Of a stretch of 64,000 nucleotides of DNA, positions 1 to 13,210 are shown one piece after another. The stretch is from Labyrinthula sp. Ha (lineage: Eukaryota > Sar > Bigyra > Labyrinthulida > Labyrinthulaceae). Made by a program: the position numbers and the translations under genes. The stretch's first letter is position 1. Each line of letters begins with the position of its first letter. The notes beneath the pieces are model-generated. The model did not search any database. It was not told the DNA's origin and saw nothing but the letters and a program-made list of their open reading frames with translations. The stretch is taken from NCBI GenBank assembly GCA_015227615.1, contig JAALGZ010000052.1:1-64000 (forward strand), in the 5' to 3' direction.

Positions 1-283
1 TCGAGTGTACGACTCTTTCCATACTGACTGTTTACACTTTACATAGTTATAATACAATATTACATTACTGCACAATTGGTGCAACTTTACATAATACATT
101 TTTACTAATACATAAGCACCGGAAACAACAGATCGTAAAACCTTAATATCTCAACAACTACTGGGAGTTAGAAAACGTTACTTATATCATTTTAAAGCTC
201 TTTTCAAGCTCTTTCAATTTATTTAATTTAATATACGTATCCTCATACACATATAGACGATACGGACAATTACTTGTCTAACT
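1..283 (+). repeat. 5' LTR of the copia element (left edge may be cut)
   Basis: This stretch is identical, base for base as read here, to 4765-5047. It is AT-rich and contains a 20-30 bp T/A-rich tail near 220-245. The sequence just upstream of the right copy (4745 onward, starting TGGAGTCAGAC) could be the true LTR start; if so, about 20 bases of the left LTR lie before the window. The end is not a canonical CA, so the right boundary may be one or two bases off. Confidence 0.93.
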
Positions 284-3200
284 TGGTTGCGATGGAAGTA
301 AACGAAAATCAGAGTGATCCCGTGGAAGAACGAACAGCACGGAGTGAAAACTCCAACTTGACCCAAGGGGAAACTCATTTACAAAACTTTCCTGCTTCAA
401 CTACAACACTTACGAAGCTAGAAATTACAAATGAAGCAATTAACGAAGAATTCTACAAAAAAGGACGAAAAAGATTGGAAAACCTTTTACGATCAAAAAC
501 TGATCAAAATCAATTCGAACTTCTGAAACAAGGTGCTGAGATGTACCTGCTTGCCTTAAAATTACAAATTAATGGAACATCTCTACGAAAATTCTTTAAA
601 TCTCACGACCGCAGCATCATTGATGAGCTGTTAGAATCTTACAATCCGCTTACTCAAAAATCTAACTACATTCTAGAGGAAGAAATTGACGATGAACTTT
701 CAGATGACATCATTTCTCTTTGGAAAAAAGACGTTGTTTTCTTACGAACAATCCGAACCCCACATCGTTTTTGCAAAATCCTGCGACGCATCGGGGCTGT
801 TACATTCTTACCTACACAAACCAGAAAAAGAATTAACTTTGGAAACTTGATTTACAGCTGTTGGGAGGAATCAGAACCCATTACAGACTTCGTTAAACGC
901 TTTGATTCTTTGGTACAACAGGCTAATCAGACCAAGATGATGCAAAATGACTCTGATTTACTTACACTTTTTCAAACTAAGATTCTCTTCAGAAGAAACA
1001 ACAATCAGAAAATTTTTACAGTTGTCAACAATTTGGATTCAAAAGATCTACCATTAAAGGATTGCATGAGTGAAGTGACACAAGCCGTACTTCAGCATGA
1101 CAATTCAGGTTTGATCCCTTTTGATGCTCCAAGTACAACAGTTGTTGCATTTACAAAGAAAATTGTTTCTTCTAATTCAAAAGGTACATTGTGTTTCAAT
1201 TGCGGTGAAGATTTTCCACACAAAGGCAAACAATGTGCTGCTAAAGGTGCTACCTGTTCTTACTGTCGCAAACCTAATCATTTTGCAAAGGTGTGTTCAA
1301 CCAACCCAGAACGTACATTACAACTTCCCAAGATGAAGAAAAAACCAACAAAGAAAACAGTAGCAGTAACATCTACAAAAGAAAATTTTAATCCTTTCAG
1401 TTTCGCTACTTCTCTTTGTACCACAGGTTCAAACTCTTTAGCTGGGCTAGATTCATGCAGCGATGTTTTCGTTTTCAGAAGCGCTGATTTTTTTACACAC
1501 ATGGATCAGAAGCCTGGTAAACTTACACCTACAGAAAATTCTGGTAGCTACGAAAGCACTGGAGCAGCCAGATTTGCATTCAAAGAATTTCCTTCTAAGT
1601 TTTTTACAGTACAGGCAATTTACATGCCAAGTGCAAATTTCAAGATTTTGTGTACCTACGATCTAGAGCAACAGAATGTTAAAGTCAACCATCGCTCTAG
1701 AAATGTACAACTAGAAACAGGAAACAAATTAAAAATAATTTTACTTGGAAAGAAAAGCTTCATTGAAATCATTCCACTAGGGAAATCAGTCTTACAAACC
1801 TCTGATCCAAATCTAATGCATCGTAGATTGATGCATCTCTCAGAGGACAAACTTAAACATGCTGGTTTCATTAAGGGTTCTCAAAAACTGAACAGCTGCC
1901 AAGTCTGTCTGCAGACAAAAGCTAAACACAACCCAGTGAAGAATTTAATTCACAAGATGAAACTCTCTCCTGATTCCAAAGGTCAAGCTTTTTCAATGGA
2001 CTTACTCATTCCGCCAAAACACTCGATGAAACCAGTCAATGGTGTTGTGGCTGCATTGATTTTAGTTGACCTGAAAACAAAATTAATTAGAGTTGCTCCT
2101 TTAAGAACACTTCAATCGAAAGATTTACTTGCAGCTCTTTACTACCTTCTTTCTACACTCAAAACTTTACCAAAAACGATTGTTACAGACCGCCAATCTG
2201 GTTTTACGGCAGAACACTTTGTCAACTCAATTTCCGCAAAAGGCATTCATTTACGTTTTGTCCCTAGAGATCGACATGACACTTTCAATGGAGTTGCTGA
2301 ACGAACGATTGGCATCTTAAAGGTCATGGCTTCAGCCGCCCTACTACAGTCTAAACTTGATGACTCCTTTTGGATCTACGCGGTCAAATTTGCAAGTTAC
2401 ATCAAGAACAGAGTGCATCACAAAACACTTGGTGAGTCACCTTACAAACTAGCAACTGGGCAAGAACCAAACCTTTCTTCACTTAGAACCTTTGGTTGCT
2501 GTTGTTTTACGTTAAAATCTTCTGGAACGAAGACAAACAAATTTCAAGAAAGAACAGACACTGGTCTCTTTCTTGGACTACAGGAACATTCAAGCTTCAA
2601 CACAGCAATCATCTACAAACTTAGTACTGGAAAAATCATTTACCCTCAACTAACCGATGTTTGGTTCCAAGAATCAAGAACACATGATCAAATCGATCAA
2701 AATCCACCAACTTTCTCATTTGGTGACATCAAAATTGTTGACAAAACTGAAAATGACCCAATTTCTGAGGATGATTTTGAATCTGATGATGACGATGATT
2801 TCAGTCCAGATTTTGGTATTTACTATGTACGTTATGGCCAGAAGGCAAATCAACAAGAAAATCATGATTTTGAGCATGATGATAATTTCGATGAAAATCC
2901 CCCTTCAGCAGATGTTCAACTCGATCAGGATCAAGATGCACATGATCCAACCCCATCTGCCGAAGTAACAAACCCTGAAACACCTCAAACGAGCGAAAAC
3001 AGCAATGCTCGTCTACCAGTCACAACGCGATCTGGGAGAAATGCAACGAAATTCGACCTAAATCGGATGTCAGCATTCACGTTGAACACAACTGAAGAAA
3101 CAACACACATCATCAAGCCTAAAACAAAAGGTCAGAAAGAAAAGCTACGGAAGAAGATCATTCAGTCTAGAATTGATCAGAAACCTTCCATTTACCGTGA

Positions 3201-4764
3201 CACAAGAGGTCACCCAGACGAAGCATCTTACAAGAAAGCGGTCGAAAAAGAGCTCAAAGCTTTGGAAGAACGAAAGGTTCTCAAAGTGATTAATCGCTCT
3301 GAACTTCCTGAAAATGCTTACGTTGGAAAATGCACGATGCTTGTGAAACAAAAACGCAATGGGAGTTTCAAAGCAAGATGTGTGTACAATGGAAGATCTC
3401 AGAAATTCAAAATTACACCTTACCGCAGTTCTCCTACCTTAGACTACAACAGTCTTGCAGTTGCACTAGCAGTTGCAGCTCGAAGACAGTTCCATTTTAA
3501 CACTTTAGATGTTAGTACCGCATTCTTGTACGCGGATCTACCTGCTGGCACTACACTCTACTGTGAAATCCCTGATGGACATGAACTGAAACATGACAAG
3601 ACTGAAGTAATGAAGATTGAGAAAGCGCTTTACGGTCTGAAGGAAAGTCCCAAGCTTTGGTTTGACAACGTTTCTGCTAGAATTCAAAAACTTGGACTCA
3701 AACAAGCAATCTTTGACGAGTGTGTCTTCTAGAAGAAAGATTTAATTACTTTACTTTACGTTGATGATGTACTGATGCTCGGTACAAAACAAGAAATTGC
3801 AAACTTCTCAAAACAGTTTGGGAAAACTTACAAAATTACATTAGGATCACTAGATCAGAAAACAGACTTCTTAGGAGTTAACATTGAAAGAAAACCCAAT
3901 GGAGACTACCAAATTGACCAAACCAAACACATTGAGAAAATTTTAGAAAACTTCAAGGATTTCAAGACTAAAGACAAATTTACACCATTACCTTCTACTT
4001 TCGCTGAGACTGTTAAGAACAATTCCAATGCTAAAAGCATTAAATTTCCGTACAGAGAATTGCTTGGATCTTTAATTTACTTACGACTTACAAGATTTGA
4101 TTTACTCTACGCGTTACATGCGCTTAGTCAACTTTCTGAACACGTGACAAGTTTTGCAGTAAAGTCAATTCTCAACACATTAGGTTACATTAGTAGAACG
4201 AAACATCAAAAACGAATTTTTTACTCAGATCAATCAAATGGTGAAATTACACTTCTTGCCTTTTGTGATGCTGAATGGGCCTCTAACTCACTTAACAGAA
4301 AAAGTGTTAGTGGTAACTTCATTTACTTTGGTCAATCGCTCATTACTGGCAGAAGTTCAAGACAAAGGACAGTTGCTACCTCTGCTGCCGGAGCTGAGCT
4401 GATTGAAATTTACAAGACAGCAAAACATTTGCAAGGAATCTACGGATTGTGCATGGATTTAGATTGCAAAGTCAAGCTACCTTCAGTGATTTTTACAGAT
4501 TCACTTAGTTCAACTAAAACCTTAGAAAAGACAGTTTCTCCAGAGCAAAAACACATGAGTGTTGCAATTCATTTCTTAAAAGGACTCATTCGTTCAGGAA
4601 AACTAAAGGTGATTTTCATCAAACGCGAATTCAACATTGCTGATCTTCAAACGAAACAGAATCCAAGAGCTGAGTTTGAAAAACTTTGGAACATGACTCA
4701 TTCAAGGATGAAGTGGCAGCATTTGAAGATCTAAAAAGACCGCATGGAGTCAGACACTAAGCAG

Positions 4765-5047
4765 TCGAGTGTACGACTCTTTCCATACTGACTGTTTACA
4801 CTTTACATAGTTATAATACAATATTACATTACTGCACAATTGGTGCAACTTTACATAATACATTTTTACTAATACATAAGCACCGGAAACAACAGATCGT
4901 AAAACCTTAATATCTCAACAACTACTGGGAGTTAGAAAACGTTACTTATATCATTTTAAAGCTCTTTTCAAGCTCTTTCAATTTATTTAATTTAATATAC
5001 GTATCCTCATACACATATAGACGATACGGACAATTACTTGTCTAACT
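4765..5047 (+). repeat. 3' LTR of the copia element
   Basis: Exact second copy of the first 283 bases of the window, 4,764 bp further on. Identity stops at 5047/283, where the right copy runs into flanking AT-rich DNA and the left copy runs into the internal region. A purine-rich stretch at about 4733-4744 precedes it and could serve as the plus-strand primer tract, which would move the LTR start to about 4745. No further gene follows for 6 kb. Confidence 0.95.
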
Positions 5048-8000
5048 ACTTTAGTATAGTTCATAATTACAATTTATATCGATAAAATTTCTTAATATAA
5101 TGTATATGTAATTTATTTTAGCTTTCACTCCATGTAAAATCAGAATTTTTTTTCTCAGAAATTTTAAACTACTGTTAGAATACTATTATAAATTATTTAT
5201 CAATACAATTATTTATTGAATAGTAATAAACTCACAAGTATTAAATTATTATAAAAAAAAAAATTTTAACACCATTTTAAACTTCAATTCTCTATTATAT
5301 TTATTTTAAACTATAAATATGGTATATTTTTCTTGTTTTGTAAAGACAATAGAATAAAATAATCTACCCTGGATATTTCAGTCTGTCTATTGTACTGTCT
5401 ATTCTATACAAATTAATAGCTGATAGACATTCGTTGCACAAATTCCACCAAAACGGGAAAAAAATTTATCCGAGCTCTCAGTAGAGGACGGGTTAGTAAT
5501 AATTGTATAACATAATGCTAATGTTGTGGTTGTTTCCATACCTCAGACTAGTACGACGCTTCACTGCCTGCTCTGACGAAAATTAGTGAAAAAGGCTTTT
5601 TTTCTGGCTTTATACTCTAATAGCAGACCAATTTGTAGCTTACATATATCTATTAACTTATTATTATCTTCTTGCCCCTCACTCTTCACATGTTTCTAAG
5701 TCATCGTTTGCTTGGAATTCTACCTTATCACAATCCTCACTTCCAAACTTCTTATGGGCCTATGTCTATTCAAATATCTGAACAACAGCTTCATGGGATC
5801 AACTAGCGAAACCATTCATCATGTTTTCGTAAGAATTGGTAAGATGTTTAAATTTAATCTATTTAACGCCTGTCTACAATATTTTCATGCTTGAAATATT
5901 AAGAACCTCATAGTTCTTTTATCAGTCAATATCGAATTTGATAAGATTTATCAATGAATTTTTGATAATTGCTTTGATTCAGATTTTATAGAGGGATAAT
6001 AGGGACTTTGATAATTTTCATATTAATCTGATTTCTTTATGATATTGAAATTCGGAAACTTATTCTAGAATTTGGATTCTCATTCTTCCTAAATGGTTTT
6101 CTTTAACCTCCTCAATTGACCAAGAGCTTCTCATTTATTCTAATATGTTTTCTCAGCTAAACGGAATTTATAATAAGAACAAATATCAGAGAAATGCGAG
6201 ATTCTTTGAATTCCTCGCACTATTTTTCATTGTTTGAAAGTAGCATTATCGGGTAGGTTTTTTGAGTGTTATATAGTCATGGAATTGGAACCATATCACC
6301 AGATCAATTCCCGCTGAACTCAGGTTCCCCCATTGTTCATTTTTAACACCAAAACTTAGCTATAATCTAAGCTTACGCCCTATAACTATGTTCAAATCAG
6401 AAATATTGAAACCTTAGAAGTTAGGGTCCCTGTTTCTTAGTTCATAGGTGAAAATAGCGGAATATCAAATCTTAACAGAAAAATATAGAAATAAAAATAA
6501 AATTCTCTAAATAACACTCTTTGAAAATAGCTGATAGCCATAATGCTTAATTCTATCCAAAAACCGATGATTTAGATTGTGTTATGAATCTACGCTCATG
6601 ATAGTTGTACCGTAGTTGAAGTAGTTTTCACTATTAGCAACATTGACACTATAGCAAATATACGTTTTCTCCCTTTGTGCCATAAAAATAAAATCATGGG
6701 AAATTTGATAATGCACATTTTATTACTGGATTTTAGCAGAGAAATCAAGGATAAATTTTTCTAGTGGACCTAATTATTTGGAATAATTTCGTGGAGTTGT
6801 ATGAAAGAATGTTTCTTACAACTTATAACTTATCAGCATCACTAACACCTCGCGGGAAAATATGTTAACTTGATGAAAGTATTTGGTATGTCAGAAGTTA
6901 TATAATTAGGGATTAATTACAACCAGAAACCTTAATACCCGCTTTGTCCTTGGAAAATAGAGTACTTAAAATTAATTATGTGCTATAAAGGAGGTTTATT
7001 ATTGGTTATGATTAAAGCTGAACTGGTATCTATGGTAAATACGGAACCTAACGTTGAATTTTGGCATAATCCGCGCGTTTTTCAGCTTATAGGGTCATAT
7101 CTAATATAACTGAATATTTTCTTGCAGGTTTGCGTTGAATTACATTGGTATTATATTCTAATTTTGATTAATACAATAATTACCACAGGAATTATACTCA
7201 TAATTTAAATGTTCTCCAAAAAAGTTTTTTGTGCAGGTGGTTCTTTAGCAAAAAATCCAGAGGATATTCATTTCCAATATACTCGTAATTTGTCCAAATC
7301 CTTATCTTCTCGAGCTTTAAGTTAAGAAATTCATTTTTACTCTGGGGTTTCGAAAACTCGGTGTCTAAGAATTACTAGATTGAAATTTACTTACATGTAT
7401 GTCTGAATATAATCTGATATTTTTTGACCAGGTTAAAATTCTGTTCTCACTAAGTCTGGAATATTATGCTTACACTGTCATAATATCTGATTTGCAATGA
7501 ACGCTTAATTTTGGTTCTTTTATGATGTAACCCAATGTCATAGTAACTCCAAACCAGGTCTTATACCTTGGGTTTGATATCAGGAAGAGTTCCCATATCC
7601 TGTAGTGTAATTCTATCAAGGTTTCTTATAATATTTAATGCATCGAATACAGTATGGAGTCCATCTGGATAATCTAACATGTTATCTGAGTTTCTTTGAA
7701 AAGCATTACTGTTTTAGTGGTTAAGATTCCGCGTTTGTGAACCCCCCCCCCACGTAGGCAGCAGTCTTATTACTTTCCCACATTCTTCCTCGACATCATC
7801 AAAACCAAACCAACATCAATTGTCTTTCTCGTACTTTGAGCTGTTTTTAGAATGTTCTCATTAGGTATTGATAGTTTAGCTACCAACACATGATAATTAT
7901 TTGGAGATGTCATGTACCTTTTAATAATATGTTTCCAATGACCCATAATCTCGTTATATATAAGTTTCATTATATTTCCAGACTTTTCTCGACTGGATGA

Positions 8001-11000
8001 GGTCCCAATAGCTTGATAGACATTGAAAAGTTTGAGTAGTATTGATACTAAGTGCCATTGTATTTGATTTCTTATCTTTCTTTCAAGTTTACCAATAAGT
8101 CTGATAGATGCCTCAATCGGACCATAGAACGGAGATACCCTAATATTATGGGTCTACTATATCTCTTCTTTGTAATAATAAGAAGTGATCGAGAAAAATC
8201 TGAATAAAAGGTTCAAAAAAATGGAGAATGTAGAGTTAAAGAATAATATGCCTTATTGAATGAATCATTGAAACTGAAACCTTGTAGAAAATGTCCGATG
8301 GATATATCAAACATCCACTTTTTTTCACATGATGCGAAAATGGCATCCCTTGCTTTGAGAATTTATTCGGGGTTATGATTTATGAGATTCTTTTTCAGAA
8401 AACAGTTCTTGGTTCGAATGTTCCAAAATTTGTGATATGTCTCATGTTTCACATACTGTTAGAACTCTAAGTTTGTTTTACATCGCAAAGTCCTTTGCGT
8501 TTGTGAGATTTTATCTCGTTATTTTCTACCTCTGAGACCAGAACTGTATACAGTTCCCCGCTTAGAGTTCCAATAATTTGTGTGCAAAATTAAAAGGAAA
8601 TCAGCTTCTTTTAACTTAAGCCGGATAATTATTGATTGTATTTTTTTGTAGATCTAAGGTGGTAAAATTTGTGACAATACAATAAATCTTCCTTCATAAT
8701 AATAATTAACTCCAACTAGAACATATATACTCCTAGTGGACGAGAAGGAGGAAGCATTTCATAGGATATGACAATAAATAACTTTATGGATAAGAGCCAT
8801 AACATGCATTTATATCTAGTGTCAAGAAGGAGGGACATTTCTTTCTATTAATATTAAGAAATGACCAATATCTAGTTATTTTCAACACTAGACTAATCTA
8901 TTCTAATCTTAAGCAACTCACATGTCTCAACATGCTAATATGTTGAATACACATATTACTTTGAAGACGATTCCAAATATAGCGAAAATGGAAATGGCCA
9001 CGCCGACCTTTGGTATATGAGAAAAATGGCATTGGAGCTATGAATTAGGGGGACTGGTGCATGGTACTTAACCCAGGTGCTCAAGCTAGTTCTGAATGAG
9101 ATATCCAATCCCATACAATAATACATCAATAAAAGTGATGATACCTCCGGGGGTTTCAATTACAAGATCCCATGTATAGGCTGCTAATGTTTCCTAGTGC
9201 CATAAAATTACATGATATATTGGTGGGTACGGTTTTGTTAGTTAGCTTAGAACTAATTCAGGCGAATCACTAGAGATGCTTTCAATATCATCAGATATAA
9301 AATAATCGGAAATATGATGTCCTTTTAAAGGATCTTGAGCGATGCTAATAATTGCAGCGTCTTGAATTTACTAGAAAATTATTGGCTACATGCTGAGCAC
9401 CGTAATAGGGATGTTTAAGTATCTACCTAAATTTTGTCTAAATGAAGAGTCATTGACTAGTACCTAGTGAATTATGTAGACAAAAACTGGGTAAAAGCCT
9501 CCCGCAAAGGTTTTATTAGCTACACGAAGTGTGCAGGCAAGCTTTGGCAAAACCTAGTCAAGGTATGATGCGTTCGAATGGAAATAATATACAGAGAATA
9601 TGAAAAAGGGGAAATAAGTCTATCTGAGAATGTTAAATCAACTGAGGTTCATTCACTACTTCATAAGCTAAGTTAATATATACTCATTACTGATGTCCAA
9701 TGGTTGCAGTTATTGTTACACTTAGGTTACGAAGAGAACCAATCCGGTTTATTGTTGAAAGAAAATTATATATATGTATTTTCCCTTGTTCCAATAAAAT
9801 AGTTTTGCTAGAAGCAGGTAAAAATGTCAAGTATATGCTGCTCTATGATTGCTCTATTACAGGATCATATGTTTGGAATCGAAAAAATTATTTCTCAAAC
9901 ATTATGATTCTACTAAAAAAGAAGGTAAGCATCAGCAGATTGACGCTAATATCTCTTAATCTAGAACTTATTTGTTATCTGCTCATATGTTTTTGTACAA
10001 TTATGTTGCACTTAAACTTATTCTAATCTTGTTGGCATCATTATGAGCTCCATTTTTGCTTCATTTTTAATTGAACAAGAAGAGAACCCCTGCATTCCGC
10101 TAGACTACTTTTAAGAAAAACTAGAGCCATTTATCTGATGCTTTGAGCTAGATGAAAATTTGTTGAAGCAATGTATTGAATAGAGCGATTAGTCATTTTT
10201 TTAGAAATTGGGCTCTTCTAGCTATTTCAACTTCAATAAACTTCTATGGCAAGAAACAGCACTTAGTACTATAGTCTAGAAGCCATATAACTTCCAGCTT
10301 CTTGGCTACTCTGCTGTCTTATAATCTTCGGTCTTGATAAGTATCTCATCTATTTCTTAGCTGGAAAGAACAGTTTTTTCACAAGACGAGTAAAGAAGTG
10401 AATATGTTTAGATTAGTTTGCTGAGCAACAGTATATCGATGTGTTAGTATCATCTGGTATATCTGGTTCAAGATGTGTAGACAGGTCCTGTAAAGATGGG
10501 AAAAGAGAAACTAATTTGGATATCGCTTATTGTGACAAACACTGAAAAGTAAAATTAAAGCCTATTGGACCTGTACATTTTATTTGGTGCCCGGCGGACT
10601 CAAGTCAAACCCTAAATACCAAATATCAGAGAATCACATTAACCTCAACACAGGAGTTGAAAATTAAGTTATCTTTGACTTAAACTTTAACCTAGTTTTG
10701 TTATTTAAAAGAAAAATCAATCCAGAGCAGCAAGATCATAAAACCTCCCTTGGTTCTAAAAGAGTTTTATCGATTTCTGTCCATCAATATGTTCAAAAGT
10801 ATTCTAAAACTGATGATTCCAAAAGGGTCGCAAATTAAAATAAGATTGGAACAGTTTTTACTGTCAAATAAGTACAAATAATAATGTTGTACTTTTTACC
10901 AGAATTGAAAAAGACAACTTAGATAGACATGTTGAACAAGAATTTCAATACACAAAAATGTATTGTCTTGTTCAATGCTCTCGATACAGTATTGATTCTC

Positions 11001-11267
11001 ACTTTAAATTTTTATTTTGTGCATGTTTTTTGGGACTTTTAATGAGAGTTGTCTCATATCGAAAGTTTTTTTCTTCTAAATCGAGAAAACGGTTCTTGAA
11101 ATTCCGGGCACTTGAGTTCAAAGTAGACATAAAAAGAAATACAAACATACAAACTATATATAAACATTGAACTGAAAGATACATCAGGGTGAAGCAACAC
11201 AAAAATAAGTGTTCCTTAGAACGAAATATAAAAATCTTTTTCAAAACATATACAAACAGAAGAAGAG
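5048..11267. other. Gene desert, no recognisable gene
   Basis: About 6.2 kb of AT-rich sequence with only short open frames, none of which shows a family motif, a plausible initiation context or protein-like composition. A run of ten C at 7742-7751 is the most striking local feature; just before it the sequence resembles a tRNA A box (about 7715-7730), but no B box follows at a suitable distance. The region probably consists of old transposon debris, but no family could be named. Confidence 0.6.
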
Positions 11268-11927
11268 ATGATATTTGGTTCAACAGTACGTTATTTGTGT
11301 GGTACTGTTCGTACATATGAAATCTCTGTAAAAGACACAGCAACATCTGCACTTATGCTACAAGGAAATATCCATAGAATAGTTGGAGTATTTCCATATG
11401 AAAATCGTAGACCTATTAGCGGAAATAATGGTGAAGTTGGCGCAATATATGCAAGAATTGTGACAACAAGAACAGAAGAACATCGAAGAGAGTATACAAT
11501 TCTAACTATTGAAAAAACCCCTTATTATCTCACTATTTTGGATGTAGATCAAGATAATAGTTGTGTTACTTTTTCAGAGACGAGAGCAAATGACTGTGAT
11601 AACGAAATATTTAATATTAAAGTTATAAAGAGACCTAAAGAAGAAGAATCTGCTCTTATAGTTACGTCTAAGATAAAAGCAGTTGGTGTTCGAACTGCAT
11701 CCCAAGAATGTGGAGCTTTTGGTGTTGCAATATTTTTAATGGTTGTTACAATTCAAGATGGAAAAGAAGATTTTGAAGACTTGTTCTTCTTGACTGTGAT
11801 TGGAATACCTTTATTAATATTCTGTGTTTCTTTTGGTGGAGGAATTTATATAAATTCTATATGGAAATACCGTTTATCTTCAATGAAAATAATTCTAGAA
11901 GGTAATCAACGTGAATTTTTAGTTTAA
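11268..11927 (+). CDS. Hypothetical small membrane protein (219 aa)
   Basis: I do not recognise this protein. It opens with about 145 residues of mixed polar sequence, then carries two strongly hydrophobic stretches (about residues 147-163 and 170-196) separated by a short acidic loop, and ends in a basic, polar tail of about 20 residues. This predicts two membrane helices near the C-terminus with both ends on the same side. The start ATG follows a purine-rich stretch, and the stop lies 121 bp from the stop of the aminotransferase gene on the other strand, so the two genes are convergent. Its frame has protein-like composition, unlike random open frames in the neighbouring desert. It is supported by coding character and position rather than homology, and undetected upstream exons are possible. 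Confidence 0.6.
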   Translation: MIFGSTVRYLCGTVRTYEISVKDTATSALMLQGNIHRIVGVFPYENRRPISGNNGEVGAIYARIVTTRTEEHRREYTILTIEKTPYYLTILDVDQDNSCVTFSETRANDCDNEIFNIKVIKRPKEEESALIVTSKIKAVGVRTASQECGAFGVAIFLMVVTIQDGKEDFEDLFFLTVIGIPLLIFCVSFGGGIYINSIWKYRLSSMKIILEGNQREFLV

Positions 11928-12048
11928 GAGTTTATCATTATCAATAGAATAATAATATTTCTCTATTATATTTGGAAAAACAGTTTTTGAGTTTATATTT
12001 ATAATTTCAAGTTTGAACAGTATCAAAATTCTCTTTAAAATTTAAAGT

Positions 12049-13140
12049 TCATAAAGAGTTAACTGCTTTACAAACTGGAACTCTCCATCCAAGTACATCT
12101 TCAACCTCGCCAGTTTGAAGTCCTCTTATTTCTTCATATAAATCTTCCAAAATATTCAACTTTTCATTTATTTCATATTTTATACCACCTTTTGTTATAC
12201 TTTTTACTGGTGTTACAATAACTGCAGTTCCACATGCAGCAGTTTCGCTAAATCCTCCATTTACAACTTCATCAAAACTAACTGGTCTTTTTTCAACTTT
12301 TAATCCCTTCTTCTTAGCTAATTCCTGCAACATTTTATTTGTAATACTTTGTAAAATAGATTCTGAATCTGGAGTTACAAAAGTTGATCCATCTTTTGAA
12401 ATAGCTACAAAATTAGATGTTGAAAATTCTTCAATATATTTTCTCTCTTTTGCATCCAAATAAAGTGAAATTGGAAATCCTTCTGCAGCACTTTGTGCAG
12501 ACGGAAGTAAATCTGCAGCATAATTTCCAGCTGTTTTCGTACTTCCAACACCTTGTGGAGCTGCTCGATCATATGATTCAACAACAATTGAATCAACTGG
12601 TTTTAATCCAGATGGATAATATAATCCAACAGGTGCAGAGATTGCACCAAACATATATTCTGGTGCAACTGTAACACCCATTTGTGCTCCATGACCAAAA
12701 TAAAAAGGTCTTAAATAAAGTGCTCCTCCTGATCCATATGGTGGAACATAGTCTTTATTCTCTTCTACAAGTTGCTTTAATGTATCAATGAAGAGATCTT
12801 CTGGTACAGGTGGCATTTTTAATCGAGCTGCACCTTTGTTTAGTCTGTTGCAGTTTTCTAGTGGATTAAACAAAGATATATTTCCATCTTTGGTGTGATA
12901 TGCCTTTAATCCTTCAAATAATGTTTGTCCATAGTGTATTACGTTTGACATAACGTGGATGTTGATATAAGGAGAATCTTGCGACTTTGGACCAGTCCAT
13001 TTGGAATCTTTGTAGTTCGAAAGGATAATGGACTTTGTATCTGTGTATCCAAATCCTAAATTTTTCCAATCAAGAGTTGCAAAGGATCGAAAAAGTGTTT
13101 TATTACTGAGAGTTTGGGTTTTGAGAATTGTTTTCAACAT
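12049..13140 (-). CDS. Branched-chain amino acid aminotransferase, mitochondrial type
   Basis: Pyridoxal-phosphate enzyme of fold type IV that reversibly converts the 2-keto acids of leucine, isoleucine and valine to the amino acids with glutamate as donor. The 363-residue length is normal for the family. Visible signatures are YGQTLFEGLKAY (70-81), LYLRPFYFG (141-149), the Schiff-base lysine in STKTAGNYAADL (K202), the cofactor-contacting glutamate in EEFSTSN (E238), and the SETAACGTAV loop (298-307). The first 20 or so residues are rich in Lys, Arg, Ser and Thr, lack acids and end in RSFAT before the mature sequence, which fits a mitochondrial presequence (inference). A MULE transposon begins about 140 bp upstream of the start codon and an imperfect 45-bp hairpin lies between them, so the native promoter is probably short or altered. 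A membrane-protein gene converges on its 3' end. Confidence 0.96.
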   Translation of the reverse strand: MLKTILKTQTLSNKTLFRSFATLDWKNLGFGYTDTKSIILSNYKDSKWTGPKSQDSPYINIHVMSNVIHYGQTLFEGLKAYHTKDGNISLFNPLENCNRLNKGAARLKMPPVPEDLFIDTLKQLVEENKDYVPPYGSGGALYLRPFYFGHGAQMGVTVAPEYMFGAISAPVGLYYPSGLKPVDSIVVESYDRAAPQGVGSTKTAGNYAADLLPSAQSAAEGFPISLYLDAKERKYIEEFSTSNFVAISKDGSTFVTPDSESILQSITNKMLQELAKKKGLKVEKRPVSFDEVVNGGFSETAACGTAVIVTPVKSITKGGIKYEINEKLNILEDLYEEIRGLQTGEVEDVLGWRVPVCKAVNSL

Positions 13141-13210
13141 TCTGATTGTTTTTTTTGTTTATCTTTGATGTTTTCTTATTTTTGGTCAGGAAATTTCGAG
13201 GAAAGATATT

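Larger units (their letters stand above)
1..5047 (+). mobile_element. Ty1/copia LTR retrotransposon, very young copy
   Basis: The element is framed by two direct LTR copies; the window edge may cut a few bases off the left one. Between them, in order on the plus strand, are a Gag-like region (about 0.3-1.2 kb) ending in two Cys/His zinc knuckles (about 1.2-1.3 kb), a short protease-like region (about 1.4-1.7 kb), an integrase with its HHCC zinc motif and catalytic core (about 1.8-2.5 kb), an acidic spacer (about 2.75-3.0 kb), a reverse transcriptase (about 3.2-4.1 kb, with LDVSTAFL and YVDD-type motifs) and an RNase H (about 4.2-4.7 kb). The order integrase before reverse transcriptase is the Ty1/copia (Pseudoviridae) order and excludes Ty3/gypsy. 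The two LTRs are identical over the 283 bases visible in both, so insertion is recent. The copy is nevertheless broken, by about one break. The target-site duplication cannot be tested because the left flank is outside the window. Confidence 0.96.

Noticed and set aside
8405-8425. B-box-like GGTTCGAAT, possible tRNA gene
   Set aside because: Flanking bases do not form a T stem and no A box or acceptor stem is present.
9700-10026. Open frame of 108 codons in the first desert
   Set aside because: Low-complexity hydrophobic content and no conserved motif.
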